Assembly: GCA_015501055.1 (NCBI GenBank)
Contig: JADNYV010000199.1
Span: forward strand, 1 to 64,000
DNA length: 64,000 bases
DNA from: Mucidula mucida
Taxonomy: Eukaryota; Basidiomycota; Agaricomycetes; Agaricales; Physalacriaceae
Direction of reading: 5' to 3'
The notes under the pieces are model-generated. The model worked only from the letters and a program-made list of their open reading frames with translations. It did not search any database and was not told the origin of the DNA. Numbering within the stretch: the first letter of the stretch is position 1; each line of letters starts with the position of its first letter. Shown piece after piece: positions 11,801 through 24,438 of this stretch. The position numbers and the translations under genes were made by a program.

Positions 11801-11836
11801 CGTTCTCGGAAGAGCGTAGACGCCGAAGCGAGATAA
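8818..11836 (+). CDS. DUF6535 membrane protein, copy 2
   Basis: Exons are 8818–8880, 8936–9202, 9250–9410, 9467–11704 and 11762–11836. The first exon keeps the ATG that copy 1 lost. The core is the same as copy 1: YETRFPPDPIY, LQPDRATEST, three membrane segments and a soluble tail ending in the RLLRRSR exon. Exon 2 holds a run of 18 C (9116–9133). With 18 the frame does not reach the conserved block QKAPLFGIPQSS, while 16 or 19 C give a fully open gene of about 934 residues. A 24-bp unit encoding QEGLESIG is repeated at 11189–11284. The divergence from copy 1 is spread along the protein, so the duplication is not recent. Confidence 0.85.
9116..9133 (+). repeat. C18 homopolymer inside a coding exon
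   Basis: Eighteen consecutive C encode a proline run. The run length sets the frame of the exon, and the splice phases require a length of 3n+1. Confidence 0.8.
11189..11284 (+). repeat. In-frame 24-bp minisatellite
   Basis: The unit ggacaagagggactcgaaag plus four bases (24 bp in all) occurs three times almost perfectly and once degenerate, giving (QEGLESIG)n. Copies 1 and 3 of the family have a single unit at this position. Confidence 0.85.
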
Positions 11837-12064
11837 CAATTCGGGCTTACTATTACTGTCCTAGTTGAAGCTAGTTCAGATGAGATACCGTAGTCTTGTT
11901 ACATGTAGTAGCCTCAATTTATATCTTATGGTGTTGCTTAGCGAGTAACCGCACATAAGAGCGATCCAACGTCTTTGATTGAATGAATGGCGGACAATAC
12001 ACGGCGAATGGTCGATATCGTAGACGTTCCACTGGTCAAAAGAGCGCCACGCAAGGAGCTGTCC

Positions 12065-12887
12065 TTAGGTCGAACACCACCGCTTGTGCTTCTTCCAGTC
12101 ACGTTGTTGGAAGTCCTACATAAAGACGGATAGACCGTTAACTGACTAGACTAGAAAGGAAATTGAGAAGTACTAACGCAGCACGGTTCATGGCAGTTTG
12201 TGCATCGGAGGGTACAAGAGCCCTTGTCGCATCCCATGCAATAGCCATCCAAGCGCTCCTCGGGCGATAACGTAGCATAATAGTACATCTCCTCGTTCTT
12301 AATGACCAGGTCCGGCCAGTGGACGTTTAAAACCTGGAGATCAACTTCATCGTAAGACACGTCTCATCCACTTTGTTACTACTTACCTTGATATTCCCCA
12401 AATCCTCATCCTCGATCCTCATCCCAACTTGGCCATCCACGAAGGAAAGCTTACGGGGGTACATGATCAGGACCACGCTCTGCCGGTCTGGCTTATCTAA
12501 ACTTTGACAAGCTTTTTCCGAGGCTGGATCGTCCAGGTAGAACGCGAGCGTATGTAAACTCGAGTTTCGTGATGGGCTCCCGCATGGTGTACATGGGCTC
12601 GCACCCAGAACTAGGGCTCTACAACTTCCAGCGCGATAGCCCAGTGGTGGTCGAGGTGCTCCCAACGTTCAGGAAGATCGCGGACGCTTGGAAAGTGGTC
12701 CTGCCAGCGTTTTTTGACCCACGCGACAGCGCCCGACAAACCTTGTTCTAAAGTTGAGAAAAGGTGTTTTCCCGTCATTCCTGGCGTTATGAGCAACGAA
12801 GAGCGCAATTGATGGGGAGACAACAGAGTGTGAATTTGAAAGACGAACGATCAGAGGTCCACTCAAGTACACAAGCGTACACAACAT
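12065..12887 (-). CDS. MYND-type zinc-finger protein
   Basis: This protein of unknown role ends in a MYND finger, a protein-interaction zinc fold. The last two exons are well supported. One ends at 12178 with YCMGC, CTLRCTNCHEPCC. After an intron at 12116–12177, the final exon (12115–12065) reads DFQQRDWKKHKRWCST, which completes the pattern C-x2-C … C-x2-C … H-x3-C. The preceding exon (ending about 12386) contains MYPRKLSFVDGQVGM. Upstream sequence to about 12887 reads as protein (VAWVKKRWQDHFPSV), but its splicing and start are unresolved. The gene is convergent with DUF6535 copy 2. Relics of it accompany DUF6535 copies 1 and 4. Confidence 0.6.
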
Positions 12888-12984
12888 TTCAGGACAGGAC
12901 GAATGTGTTTAGTATACATTGCGACGCGGAATACATAAATAGTAAATCAAAGTCCTCAACCTACCATGCATGGGAAATACTAGA

Positions 12985-15900
12985 TCACAAATAAAATGGG
13001 ATTCCATACACGACTGGCGCAGCCCCAGTCAGATACTTCAGTTTGCAGACATCTCTGGACCGCGCTACCGCTGTCACGATAGAGCTTCCAGATCGCTCAT
13101 CGGGAGTCCACTGCTTGATGCGACTACTCTCCAGATGCATCTCATCAAATACTGCCTGAGAGAATTTGTCAATGTCGCGGTCCGTGACGTCCCACAAGTT
13201 GGCGACTAGGGTTGGACTAAGGAACAGTGTCAGATGAAGTCATATTCACCAAGGACGGTGACTTACCAGCCAGCAACCATGTAGTTATAAGGCGACCCAA
13301 TCCTGTCAAAGTCGCCCATCTCACGAAGGAACCCAGATGAACAGCCCCACAACATGACCGCCGCACATTTCGACAGATGCCGTATCTTGTGAGAACGGAC
13401 ATACTGCTCGCCGCCACCATGACCGAAATATCTGAAGAATCGACGATCAGTATTATATACATCACAGAAGAAAAAATATCCATACACGACAAGATCGTTG
13501 TTCTGAAGCGCATTCAAGAATTGCAATTCACTCGGAGCTCGCCCGCTTATTCCCTGCCAACCAACAGACTCCATATCCTTAGCCCAACTCTTGAAACGTT
13601 CCTCAGTCCGTCCCAAATCGCCACTAGGGTTCAGAATATAATAACCCTTCCGCGGATCCACGACAGCCCGATCTATCAAAGCCTCGTTGCTTTCACCCCT
13701 ACGCCATCGCGCGAACTCAACACGATCAAGCAAGAACTCCACGTTCGGTATCCGACTGACGCTACGCCCCCGCAGGATTGGGATATTCTCCCAAGGTAAA
13801 CCTTGAATGTCTTTGTCCAATACGAGGAATACGTGGTCGTCCTCTGGTACTTCGGCGCGCCTCCGTTCCATTCTGTTGCGTGCTCCTCCAATGCCGCTCT
13901 CAGATCGACGACGACTTGATCAACGTCAATCTCAGCAATAGCAACCGGTATTCCATGGAACTGGTAAAAGTCCAGCATGAAATACACCAGGTCCTCCAAT
14001 TCCTCATCCCGACAATGTATGGAAAGGGTCGAGAAGCACTCCATAAGAGCATCGTCCAAGGTAACGCGATTGGGGAGCTGATAGTCCGACGCAAGCTTCC
14101 GATGTCCGATGGCTTGTTGCTTCGTCTTCTTGTCTTGTAGATGTAAGCCTCTTTGGAACGCCGTGTCGAAACTTGCACGTATGTGCGCGATTTCGTCAAC
14201 TGAAGATGAGGTCTCTGGCTAAGAATAGTCTGCATACAAGCGTCAGAAAGGCGAAACAAAGATAAGAGCGATCCGACCTTGAAGGCTCCAAGCCAACAGA
14301 ACTCCAGATTTTCCAACAAATCTCGCAAACGCGTGTCCAAAGCGCCACGTTCCTTCCACCATTTCGTCCGCGCTTCTTCATCGTCGCTCTTGATATGGAC
14401 CGCGACCTTGGTGGTCTCGTTGCTGCTGCGAACGATATCCTGGAATTCGGCAATGACATCATGGAACGTCAAATGTTCGTCGTCGTTGTCCTCATCCCTC
14501 CTCCCTTTCAGAGGAAACAGAACACTAAATCGCGATCACGCGTATCTCCGCCATACTGTCGACTGATAAACATGGTGCTACGGTCCTCTGTGACGGTGAT
14601 GTGCACCACCGACCAGTTTGCAGGCAAGGATGCGAGTTGGGTATCGCCAGAGCAGACGGGTCCAGGACACGTTCTTGGTAACGCTTTTGAACGGATAGCC
14701 AGAAGTCTTTGAGAGACCGCGAGCTCTGTTCTTCATCAGAATCGTCGAAGACCAATCTTCGAGTCGCAGAATTCCGAGGCTTCTGCAGGTCACAAAGAGG
14801 GACGACCGATGGGAATTCCAAGTCGTCTTGATAAGTTAGAAGCTGGAACTTATGTAGGATAGCGTCGCCCATCTCTCTTCGCAATGTGACTGCAGAGGAA
14901 GCATCTACATTAAGTATCAGCATCAAAGCACCGTTATAGTTGAGCACGTTGCATACCCAAAAGATTCGTTGTGAGCAACGTTTCATCTGCCCCAGGTTTG
15001 CCCAACGAAGCTTGAAAGGCTCGAACGAGTGCAAGACGAACCGCCGCTTCACGGACATGAGAGACATTACCGCGCCGACATGTAAGCTCCAAATTCGACC
15101 AAAAGAGCTCCTCTGTATGGTCAAGACTTTTCAAAATATCCTGAGATGACCCCGAAAGCGCCGGTGCTTTGGATGTGCCAAGCGGTAGAGCAATAGCTGA
15201 AGCGGCGACGTGAGTAATAGGTCTAGCCTTATTAAAGACGCCTACTTGACTCGGGAAGAGAGCTGAGGAACATATCCCCTCGGAAACGCTTGTAAACACC
15301 ATGAAGAGTCAACTTGGCAATGAGGCTATTCTCTTCAGCTTTCGTTTCGGAGCTGGAAGGGAGCGACAGGAGACTTTCGAGCAGGCTGTCCGCCTTGCCG
15401 CTGGTTTCATCCCGTAGGCGCCAAACTACAGAGGATCAGATAAAAGACATAGAGTAACCTAGCTGACGTACTACGATCGCTCAGCAGCTTCGTCAAAAGA
15501 TCAGGAACGAGAACCTCTGGTCCTCCAGTTGAGCGACGAGTCCTAAAGCGGGGTGGCATTAGAATGATGTCGACGACCATCGAAGTAATCTTACCCGAAT
15601 GCGAGTCCGTCGAAAACACCAAAAGTCTGCTCCAGCTGCTGAAGAATGCCCTCGGCACTTCGTAGATATCATCAGCGTCCTCTTCGTCGTATTGCCCACG
15701 AAGCCTATGTATTTCGATGATCTCAACGCCGGTGACTTCTTGCAACAGGCGAAGAGCGTGGCCAAGGCTCTCATAACCGTCGTCTAGTAAACCCTGCTTG
15801 AATTGGAGCTCAGCTTTGCGAGTAAGTGCCCGAGCAGCCATAGCGGGAGCATTCAGTGCGATGGCCAGTTCTTCGGCTTGCTGGCAAAAATTGCGCTTCC

Positions 15901-18900
15901 CGACGGAGCCACGTAAGGTATAAGCCTGGCATAAAGCGAAGAATGTGCCTAACAGTCCTTCGGAAATACGCCATCCACTACTGGTCATGGCACTTCGTTT
16001 CGCAAACGTTTGTTTCGGTTGCGAGCTCTCCATGACCGAGGGAGTAACAGCGTCTTTTCGGGGGAGTCCTGGAACGGATCATCCTCAGATGCTTTCACAG
16101 CAGTCGGTTGCAGACGAGATAATGCGTCGAAAGCTCTGTTCCAAAGCCGCAATGATTGTAGAAGTGCATCTAAAGACGCCGCGACATCATCCTATATTTC
16201 TAGATCAGTATGCTGCAGCGATGCCAATTTAATTACACACTCGGAACATCTGAAGGGTGGCGAAAACGTTGAACGCCATGGCGACCTTTTCAATACGGTG
16301 AGTCCGTATCTGCGCGCGCTGGAAGGCAGGTAATGACTTGTCGTCGTCGAAATGCCCAGCTACCGCAATAGCTTCATCGTATAGGGACGAGCTAACCGAA
16401 ATTGAGCTACGCTATGGGATAGGATTCAAGTAACTGACCTTTGTTCAAAGTTTTCCGAGACAGAACTTGCTTCTGCGAATCGCAAGAAGAAAGTAAGAGC
16501 TGCTTCAGGTGAAGTTTGACCTTGCTTCACGATAGGCAAAATTGGTTGAAGAGCTTGGTCGCTCGTCGCAGCTTACCCAACCTAACATGTTCCGAAGCAA
16601 GTTGTACGGTGACGGAAATATACTCTGTAGCAAGCGTCAGGAGGATCACATCAGTACCCTTGGAGAACTCACGGTCGCTGGAAGTCCCTCCAGTTTGTTC
16701 CGCTAGACGTCGCATGACATCCAGAAGGCTGACTTTAGGAACAAGCAGAGATAAGAATCCTAGAATATGCACCAGAGATTCTGTCGAACGAGTCAGGATG
16801 GAGCGGATACTGAGCTTAGTGTACTTACGCAGAACATCGAGCAGTTTGAGGGGTTGATCAAAAGTGGGGAGTCGAGTAGCTTCTGGCGCATGATCGGGAG
16901 TTACGGTTATATTCAACGGCACGTCCTGTAGCGCTAGAGCACTTGAGCAATTGCAAAGATCAATAAATCGCAAATGATCCTACCTTTGCGCTGCCGCGGT
17001 CTTGGTGTTACTGGGACCTTCAGAGGCGCACGTTTCTTGGCGCGCGTTTTGGAGGCCGCCGGAAGCTTGGCTACTCGCGACTGGGTCGATATTTTCTGTG
17101 TGGGCGTGACTGTTGACTCCGGAGTCAACAAGACACGTAGGACTCCACAAGCCGCATTTGCGCAGTCCGCGATGAGGGCGACTTGACGTTCATCTGCACG
17201 TCGATGAATGTGCATAGCTCGCCAAACAAGAGCCAAAGCACGATACTGTTGTGCATACACAGCGAGAGGGCCGTCATGTTTAGGCTCCTAGTAATAGGGT
17301 CAGTGTCAGGACTACATAGCCTAAAGGAACAACAAACCTTGAGACTGTGTTCAATGTCCGCCACAATACGATCAGGCTTACCGACATGATTGAAAGCATC
17401 TGGACCGTTGGTGTACCCCAGGGCAAGGCATCTCAAGAGCACACGCACGCGCCGGATAGGAGCGTTATATGACGCGTATAGATCCGTCACCATGTTGACG
17501 AGAACCGGTATCGCTGACGCGACGGTAGACTTCTGGAGGAAGGGTTCCAAGGACTCGATCTGACGTTCAAGCAAAGCACCGACAATGTAAGGGTCCTCAA
17601 CAACATTGTGCAGCGAAACTTTTTCCGCAGGTAACATCAAGTCGCACAGACCTTGATAGGTAACCTTGTCTACGATGGACGCCAATTCCTTCAAGGCTGG
17701 CGACGATTCAAAGAGCTCATGAGGCGGCGTGGACGCTGCACGATGCACGAAATCAGTCTCAGCATAAGGAAATGTTCGAATGGCATCAGTAAACGCTTGG
17801 TACGCAGGCTGAAGAATTTTGAGCAAACGCTCTCTGTAACTGAATAGATAATCTTACCTTGCGATCGCCTATTTTCGCACAACACAGAGCCAAGAGTTGC
17901 CAGCGACGATACAGTTGATTCGATAGTTGATTCCACGGTTCTGGATCATCTGGAACAACAGCAGTGGATTTGAAAATGTGTAAAGCCTTCGTTGCCAGCC
18001 TACACCCATCATCGAGGAAGCTGATCGCCGACCCATGTTTTCCCGACTGGTAGAGTTGGCCGCCTAAATTGTGGAAGGCACCAGAGACACATCTCCAGAA
18101 ATTGGCTTCTTCGTTGGGCTGCACGCCGCGTCTGCCAGCATCCAAAATGACACTGCTCGGCTTAACGTATTATGAGAAGCAATGCAGTCCTCGGTGCGGA
18201 GACCTTCAGCTGGACCGAGAAAGTACAAACAGCGTATCCAAAGCTTTTGTAACGCGCCCCGTTCTGGTTTCTGGGGGAAGAAAGTGAGTAGCCGATGGAT
18301 TACCGCAGATGCTAGACTTACCAAAGAAATAACGGTCTCCAAAATGTCCACGACCGCGCTCAGTAACATGCCGAGCTTTTCCGATGTGGGTGAGTCAGAC
18401 GTCGTTTCCAGTGCCTTCACGCCCGCTCTTCGTAAGCGCTCGAAGGCGCGGTCCGTCTTATTATCCAATGTGCCGATATTGTTGGCAATGCGCAGATAAT
18501 TAAGGAATTCGTTCAGTGATATGACTGTGTCATCGAGCGCAAGAACTGAAGACTCTAAAAGCAACGTGAACATGATAATCAGGACGCGACAATTTGGCTG
18601 ACCTGATTTCACATACGAATCCAATACAGCCGACGTTCGAGTCAAATTCGCACACAAAGTTGAGATATTGAAAGTCGCGCTAGTGGGCGCTGGAGCTAAC
18701 GTTGGCGTGAGAGTAGCGGATGTCGATGAAGCGCGTTGGATGAGGGCAACGATTCTATCTAATAGTACCACGTCGCCAATCTATTTCGAAAGTTAGAGCC
18801 TGTGATGATGAGGAAACAAAGCAGCCTACTCGATTAGCGAGCTCCATCCAGTACTCGCAGAAAGCGAGAAATAATTTCCCCTGTAAGAGATTGGCACTGT

Positions 18901-19943
18901 TGTTACCGTCGTGCACCACGTTAACCACCTGGGAGAAAGCCTGGACAATCACGGATGCGGCCTCGTCCTGAACGCTCGACGTGGTGGGTTTGGAGAGGAG
19001 TGCCTTCATATAAGAAGATGCCGACTTGTAAGGCTGGTCCCAGAACGCATCGGGATTTCCGACAGTGCCCGGACTGGTGTACGCAAGGTAGCAGACGGCG
19101 TGCATCCGGATGTAAAACACTTCCCTTGGGTTCGCGTCTACGGGAATAGACTTATTGAGAACAGAGTAGCTCCGTGTAAGAAGAAAGTCGACGTGTTTAG
19201 AAGGCAGATGTGAGAGGATGGGCAGCCAAGATATCAGCGAATATTCATTCCGCAAAACGTTGGCGAATTTCGTGGTATTGTCGTTTGGAGGGCGCTTTTG
19301 TGGAGGAGTAGACAGTGATATGGGGTAATTATCGTTAGGGCATGAAGCAGATAGTTGGAGATTAATGTTAGTGATGTTGGTTCCGATGGTGGATTAGGAG
19401 GAATTGGGATGGATATCAGGTGAACTCTGTCAGAAGAGAGAGAAGTGGAGTCTATTCCAAGTAGCTTGCAAAGACTCGAGTGAAGTTCGGATAACGCCGG
19501 TAGTGCAACCTCGTACTAAGTGCGCTTTAGGAAAGGGATACAAGCATGGGGCAGATAACACACCATTTCCAAAGACGCCAGCTTCGACAGAACGCTCATC
19601 GCCGCCCTCTCAATATCGACATCGTCTGGACATAACTGTCGGAGAACGGATAGATGAGTGGCAGCCGCAGCCGCGTGGGAGTTGGCCTCGGTAAATTTGG
19701 ATCCTCTCGCCGCGTCCTTGCGATATTTCCAGCCCGACTCGACCAGCGTAGAGAGGATTGGGATGCTCCATTTACGGCGCGCATGGAGGCCACTTTTCTG
19801 TTCCCTGGACTGGCTTCGACGCGACTTTCGTTTTCCTGCGCATTGGTGATAGTAAGGCCAGCAGCCAGCTGGTCAGCGAGATCATTGACAGAGGTCGCTG
19901 GCTTGCGCGATGTAGGGCGGCGGGACAATGTCGAGGGAGGCAT
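12985..19943 (-). CDS. ESP1: Separase (cohesin-cleaving protease)
   Basis: Separase is a nuclear cysteine protease (family C50) that cuts the kleisin subunit of cohesin to start anaphase. It is normally single-copy and essential. The C-terminal protease domain is complete. It contains LPWENIPILRGRSVSRIP and the catalytic His in FGHGGGEQY (codon 13419–13421), the latter restored by splicing a short intron. The catalytic Cys is in MLWGCSSG (codon 13341–13343). DFDRIGSPYNYM and the tail LWDVTDRDIDKFSQ up to the stop at 12985 follow. The N-terminal two-thirds is a multi-exon helical region, as expected. The start is MPPSTLSRRP at 19943. The frame slips by one base at the TT pair 13876–13877, just before the protease domain. 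The decayed right-hand copy has the extra base there, so a sequence error is likely. Exact exon borders near 19200–19600 are unresolved. Confidence 0.92.
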
Positions 19944-20424
19944 GGCGAGCTGGATGTATGAAAGAGCAAGTCGTCGACAATGTTGATGACGAGCAGCATG
20001 CAAGTGACTGTGACTCGCGTGACTTTGCGCGATCACATGACAGTCGGCAAGGCGGCCCGGTAGAATGCGTCATTTTTTGTTGGGGCTTCAAGCAGGTACA
20101 TTCCCGTCGAGGGAGCGGTGCGCCAACAGCACGGCGGTTAGCCAGTTGAGTAGTAGAGGACTCCTTGGAGGTTAACCCATTTCATGGCTGACGAAGACGC
20201 TTTCGATCAGACCACGCGACTGCCGACGCAGTGTTGTTGTGCTATTGCTTGCTATTGTCCGGGTCCTCGGCCTCATCGTGAGGCACATTCATGTCAAATG
20301 CGTATCGCATGTCTGTCGGCGCGCGCTTAGTTGCAGTCACTGACTCTCATTTGATTCGCCGTCTGCAAATTTCCGGCGTGGCTTATATGACCGCCCATCT
20401 CCGCTCAAAAGTCTATCCCTGACG
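19944..20424. promoter_or_regulatory. Divergent promoter region, separase / GMC
   Basis: This 480-bp stretch lies between two genes that start back to back. No reading frame of interest was seen. A cttatatgac element lies about 50 bp upstream of the GMC start region. Confidence 0.35.
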
Positions 20425-23103
20425 ATGCTAACTACTCTCATCATCATCTCGACGACACTGTTCGTATTCCACACGCCTGGTACCTGGACCTCAACTTGAC
20501 GAGCGCAGGACTCCTTGATACAACCAAGTTTGAGTGAGTACTAGCCTATTCTGTCTCATCAAATATATCAATCGAGCCGTCCTTCAGTTATGTACGAGCA
20601 GGTCTATCATCTGACAATCCATCAACTAATTGAACAGATAATCGTCGGTGGCGGCACGGCGGGACTAACAGTCGCGAAACGCTTAGCCGAAAACTTGAGG
20701 AACAGCAAAATCTCGTTTTAGAGGCAGGCAGATCGGGCATCAACGAGTAGGTGCGCGTCTTCCTCTGAGTTCCCAACTCATACTCTTAAGCGATCTTGTG
20801 ACCATTCCTTCTAACTCTTATTCTTTCGTCGGTACCGATATCGACTGGTACTTCGCTGTATGTCGTAACCTCTTCCGAAATTACTAAGGTTATATATCTG
20901 CTATAGACTACCGGTCAAGAACACGCTGCTGGCCAAGAAATCAACCTATCACAAGGAAAGGTCGCATAGACTACATGTCTGTACTATCACCCTTGACAAG
21001 GAGTCCAGATTCTCGGTGGTGGCTCAGCCGTCAACGGCCTTGTATGGACGCGCGGTCACGAAGCAGAGTACAACGCTTTCGAAACTCTCGGTTCAGAAGG
21101 ATGGAATTGGGACACGCTATACCCATACATGAAAAGGCGTCTCCTTTTTTGCTTCCTTATTACACGCTTACCTTGATTGTCATAGACCGAAAAACTGAAC
21201 TATCCATCCGTCACGCTAATTGACGAATATGGAGTTGCTGTTACAGCAAGCTCCCTTGGCACCTCCGGTCCAATTGACCTCTCTTACCCCGCCTACATTC
21301 CAATGTATAGTAATCGTTCCGTTGTTGCGTTTACCTTGAATCTGACTTCATAGACAACATCAGAAGCTCGTCGAAGCAGGCGTCGAGCTTGGTCACACTT
21401 TCAACACCGACGCCTACAGCGGAAACAACACTGGAGTTTATTCAGCCTTTCCTCGCAGACCTTGGTTCCTATTCGTGAAACCTCAGAGTTTGCTTACCGT
21501 AAGTCTCAAGCCAATGTTGCTTATATGAACCCTCATTATGTCCTCAGTTGATACTATCACCGGCAAGACCAAGCTGACGATCATTATCCACGCCACAGTG
21601 TCGAAGATCAACTTCAAGACTAAGGGATCCGAAGTCAAGGCGACTGGTGTTCAGTTGTCTTCTCCGGACGGCACTGAATACACTGCAACGCTCACCAGTA
21701 AGGCGAGGTTATTCTGGCTGCTGGTGTCGTTCGTACGCCCCAGATCCTTGAACTCTCAGGCGTTGGAAACAGCGAGATATTGTCGTCCCTGGGTATCGAT
21801 GTCGTACTCGATCTTCCTGGCGTTGGTGAGAATTACGAGGACCAGTCAGTCGCGTTTCCAATTGTACGGTGAACTCACATTCATGACAGCACATTGACGC
21901 TATTGACATACGCGTTGAAGGACGGTTTCTTGTCGTTTGATGCTCTCCAATACAACTCAACGCTGCTAGCTGAAGTACGTGGATACTTCTCTGCGGCCCG
22001 TGAAGCTGATTCATTTGTCCAGCAAACCGCGTTGTTGCCTTTAGGTCAAGGCTGGCTGGTCCGTTCTCCCTCTGCCCTTCCATTACTTGCTTACGTCGTG
22101 TATAGACCTTTGCTCAAGCAGTCGTCGATTTCGAACCCATCGGTCAAATCCTGAATACCTCGGAGATCGATCACGCCAAGCAGCTCTTCGAGACGAAGCC
22201 CGATAGCATTCCCCAAGACCAGTTCGATATCATCAAAGATCAAGTGTTCAGCGATGTTCCTCAAGTGGAGTACCTCTTGGTACGAGACCAGTGGTGCCCC
22301 GAAACGTCCAATTCTAAAGTTACCTAGTTCAATTCCTTTCCGCCGGCACCGATAAGCAGCCAACACGTCGTACGTCTCCTTGGCTGTGACACACGTCCAC
22401 CTCTCTCCCGCGGCTCCATCGTAGGTCCCCCAAATCTCTCTGACGCGTAGTCCTGACGTTCTCCCTGCCAGCACATCAACTCCACGTCAATCAACGATCA
22501 TCCCAAATCGACCCAACTTTCTCGAAGCCGAGTGGGATCGGTGGTTTCTCGCGAAAGCCAGCGCATACGGCCGTAAGCTTTTGCAAACGCATGCCCTGCA
22601 GGAGGTACTCGTGTCAGAGGAGACCTACCCTGGCGGTAAGTCAACGACAGATAGGTTAACGTTGAATCAACTGCTTTTCAGCGTCTGTCCAGACCGAAGA
22701 TCAGTGGATACAGTACGTCAAGGAGGGCGTTAACGCCGGTGTAAGGATTCTTCCGTGTATGGCGTGCCATCAACTACTCACCGAACCTAGTACCACTCAA
22801 TCGGCTCGGCGTCTATGATGCCCCAAGAAAAGAATGGCGTCGTTGACGCGTCTCTGAAGGTTTACGGGTGAGATACATTTCGCGTACCCCTCATTTTCAA
22901 TTTGTTCTGAGGAGTCCGCGATTCAGAACGCGAAACGTCCGCGTTGTAGATCTGTCCGCGATGCCTTTGCATATCTCTGCCCATACCCAGGTATGTTGCT
23001 TTGTCGTCGTTTCTTGTCCGTGCACTGACTTCTCGGACAGTCTGCGGCATATGCCTTTGGCGAGATGGCTGCTGACTTGATCATCGCCGAATCACGAACA
23101 TAA
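20425..23103 (+). CDS. GMC oxidoreductase, frame-broken
   Basis: This is an FAD-dependent glucose-methanol-choline oxidoreductase of the aryl-alcohol-oxidase-like type, usually secreted in wood- and litter-decaying fungi. The visible order is the Rossmann motif [75 protein letters not shown], and the C-terminal [16 protein letters not shown] that carries the catalytic His. It has many small introns. Three one-base losses break it: at the A4 run 20690–20693, at TT 21441–21442 and at GG 21702–21703. The donor expected after PYMK is GC rather than GT. The 5' exon before [10 protein letters not shown] is unclear. It could be a pseudogene or a gene with consensus errors. Confidence 0.8.
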
Positions 23104-24438
23104 CGCGCTTTCATGTTTCCTATTGCCAGTACGGTTTGTTTTGGTTGTATGATTTGACGTCCCCCGAGACCCTCGGACGCTGCGGTGAATTATTCGATCG
23201 GCGTATGTACCACACGCCTTGCGGCCATTCAAGTTGTCTGTAGTATGTACGCCCGGAAGTATCGTGATTCATGGAGCCCTTGATCGCGGCGAAGAGCTAT
23301 CATGGCGCGATAGTGCATTGATATCCGTGAACATCCAAGTCTATTGGTTTCCATGATGGTCCGTCAGGCTAGAAAATACGCAGCCTGAGCTCACCCTACA
23401 TTTACGCAGTGTCAAAACTACATCACCATACTTTCGGGTAGATTACTTACTCTCACTCTGAACAAGTCTGATCCTGTCCCGGCTTTTGAAATTCCAGAGA
23501 CAAAGATTGTTCTGATTTGTGGAACATTCGCGCACTTCTGCTTCACAGCAAATCTGATAGTGCACTGATTTCTGTGAACAGCTCGCTCTGCCTCAGGATT
23601 ACATTAGACTGGATCCGGTACCGAAAACGCCGAACAGCTACCCGCATCTAGGATTACACCAGAATACTGTCATATACTAAGAGATTGTTCTGACTCTGAG
23701 CAAGTTGATCCTGTCCCGGCCTTCTAAAAGACAAAATGGAAAAAGTCCTGACTTATTGTTAGGAAGCCGACTAGGAACTGAGCTTTCTCCGGTGAACGTA
23801 GCAGTAGAAATCAAGCGGAATGACCAGCTACGCCACCGTTACAGTGCCACCTGTCATTTCTCTGTTCATCGAAACGACGTCCGGTGCGAAAAGGGTGGCG
23901 CATTTTGTGGGAAATTGTGCTCCTGGAATTCTGTCCGCATTGTCAGCGGAAGTCGTGCAGAGTGACGGCAGTCGATAAACATACTGGCCCAGAGTGCGAC
24001 CGTGCGCCCCGACACGGTGTGACGTAACTAGCTCAGGCGCGTACTAAGTATGCAAAACGCGCGTCACAACGCGTTGTGTATCGAATTTCATTCAGTTTGG
24101 CGCTCATCTCAGTCCCAAATTTGTTTGGACAGTCGGAGTTCAGTGCTACACCGACCTTTTACACTGCACGTCGTACATTTACTCATTCCAATGTTATCCT
24201 TACTTTCCCTGAGGGAGGTGATTACTCGGGAACGACACCAAGTGCGGACGTCGCGGGATTATCAAGGATTGTCAAGTCGTCTATATTGTACATTCATAGT
24301 GAACAATGATAACAACAGAGTATGCATAAGGTAGGGTATGAAACGACATGAAAACGTTAAAAGAAAATGCTGAACGAGAAAGTGTCACTGTATGCGCGTC
24401 TAATCGCTATAATACAAAATCCCAAGTCCCCATCAACC
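23104..24438. other. Gene-free stretch with a diverged direct repeat
   Basis: No protein-like frame is recognised. Two similar blocks, near 23310–23490 and 23555–23740, share gatcctgtcccgg (23470 and 23708) and tagtgca…gtgaaca (23312 and 23560), about 240 bp apart. Confidence 0.4.
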
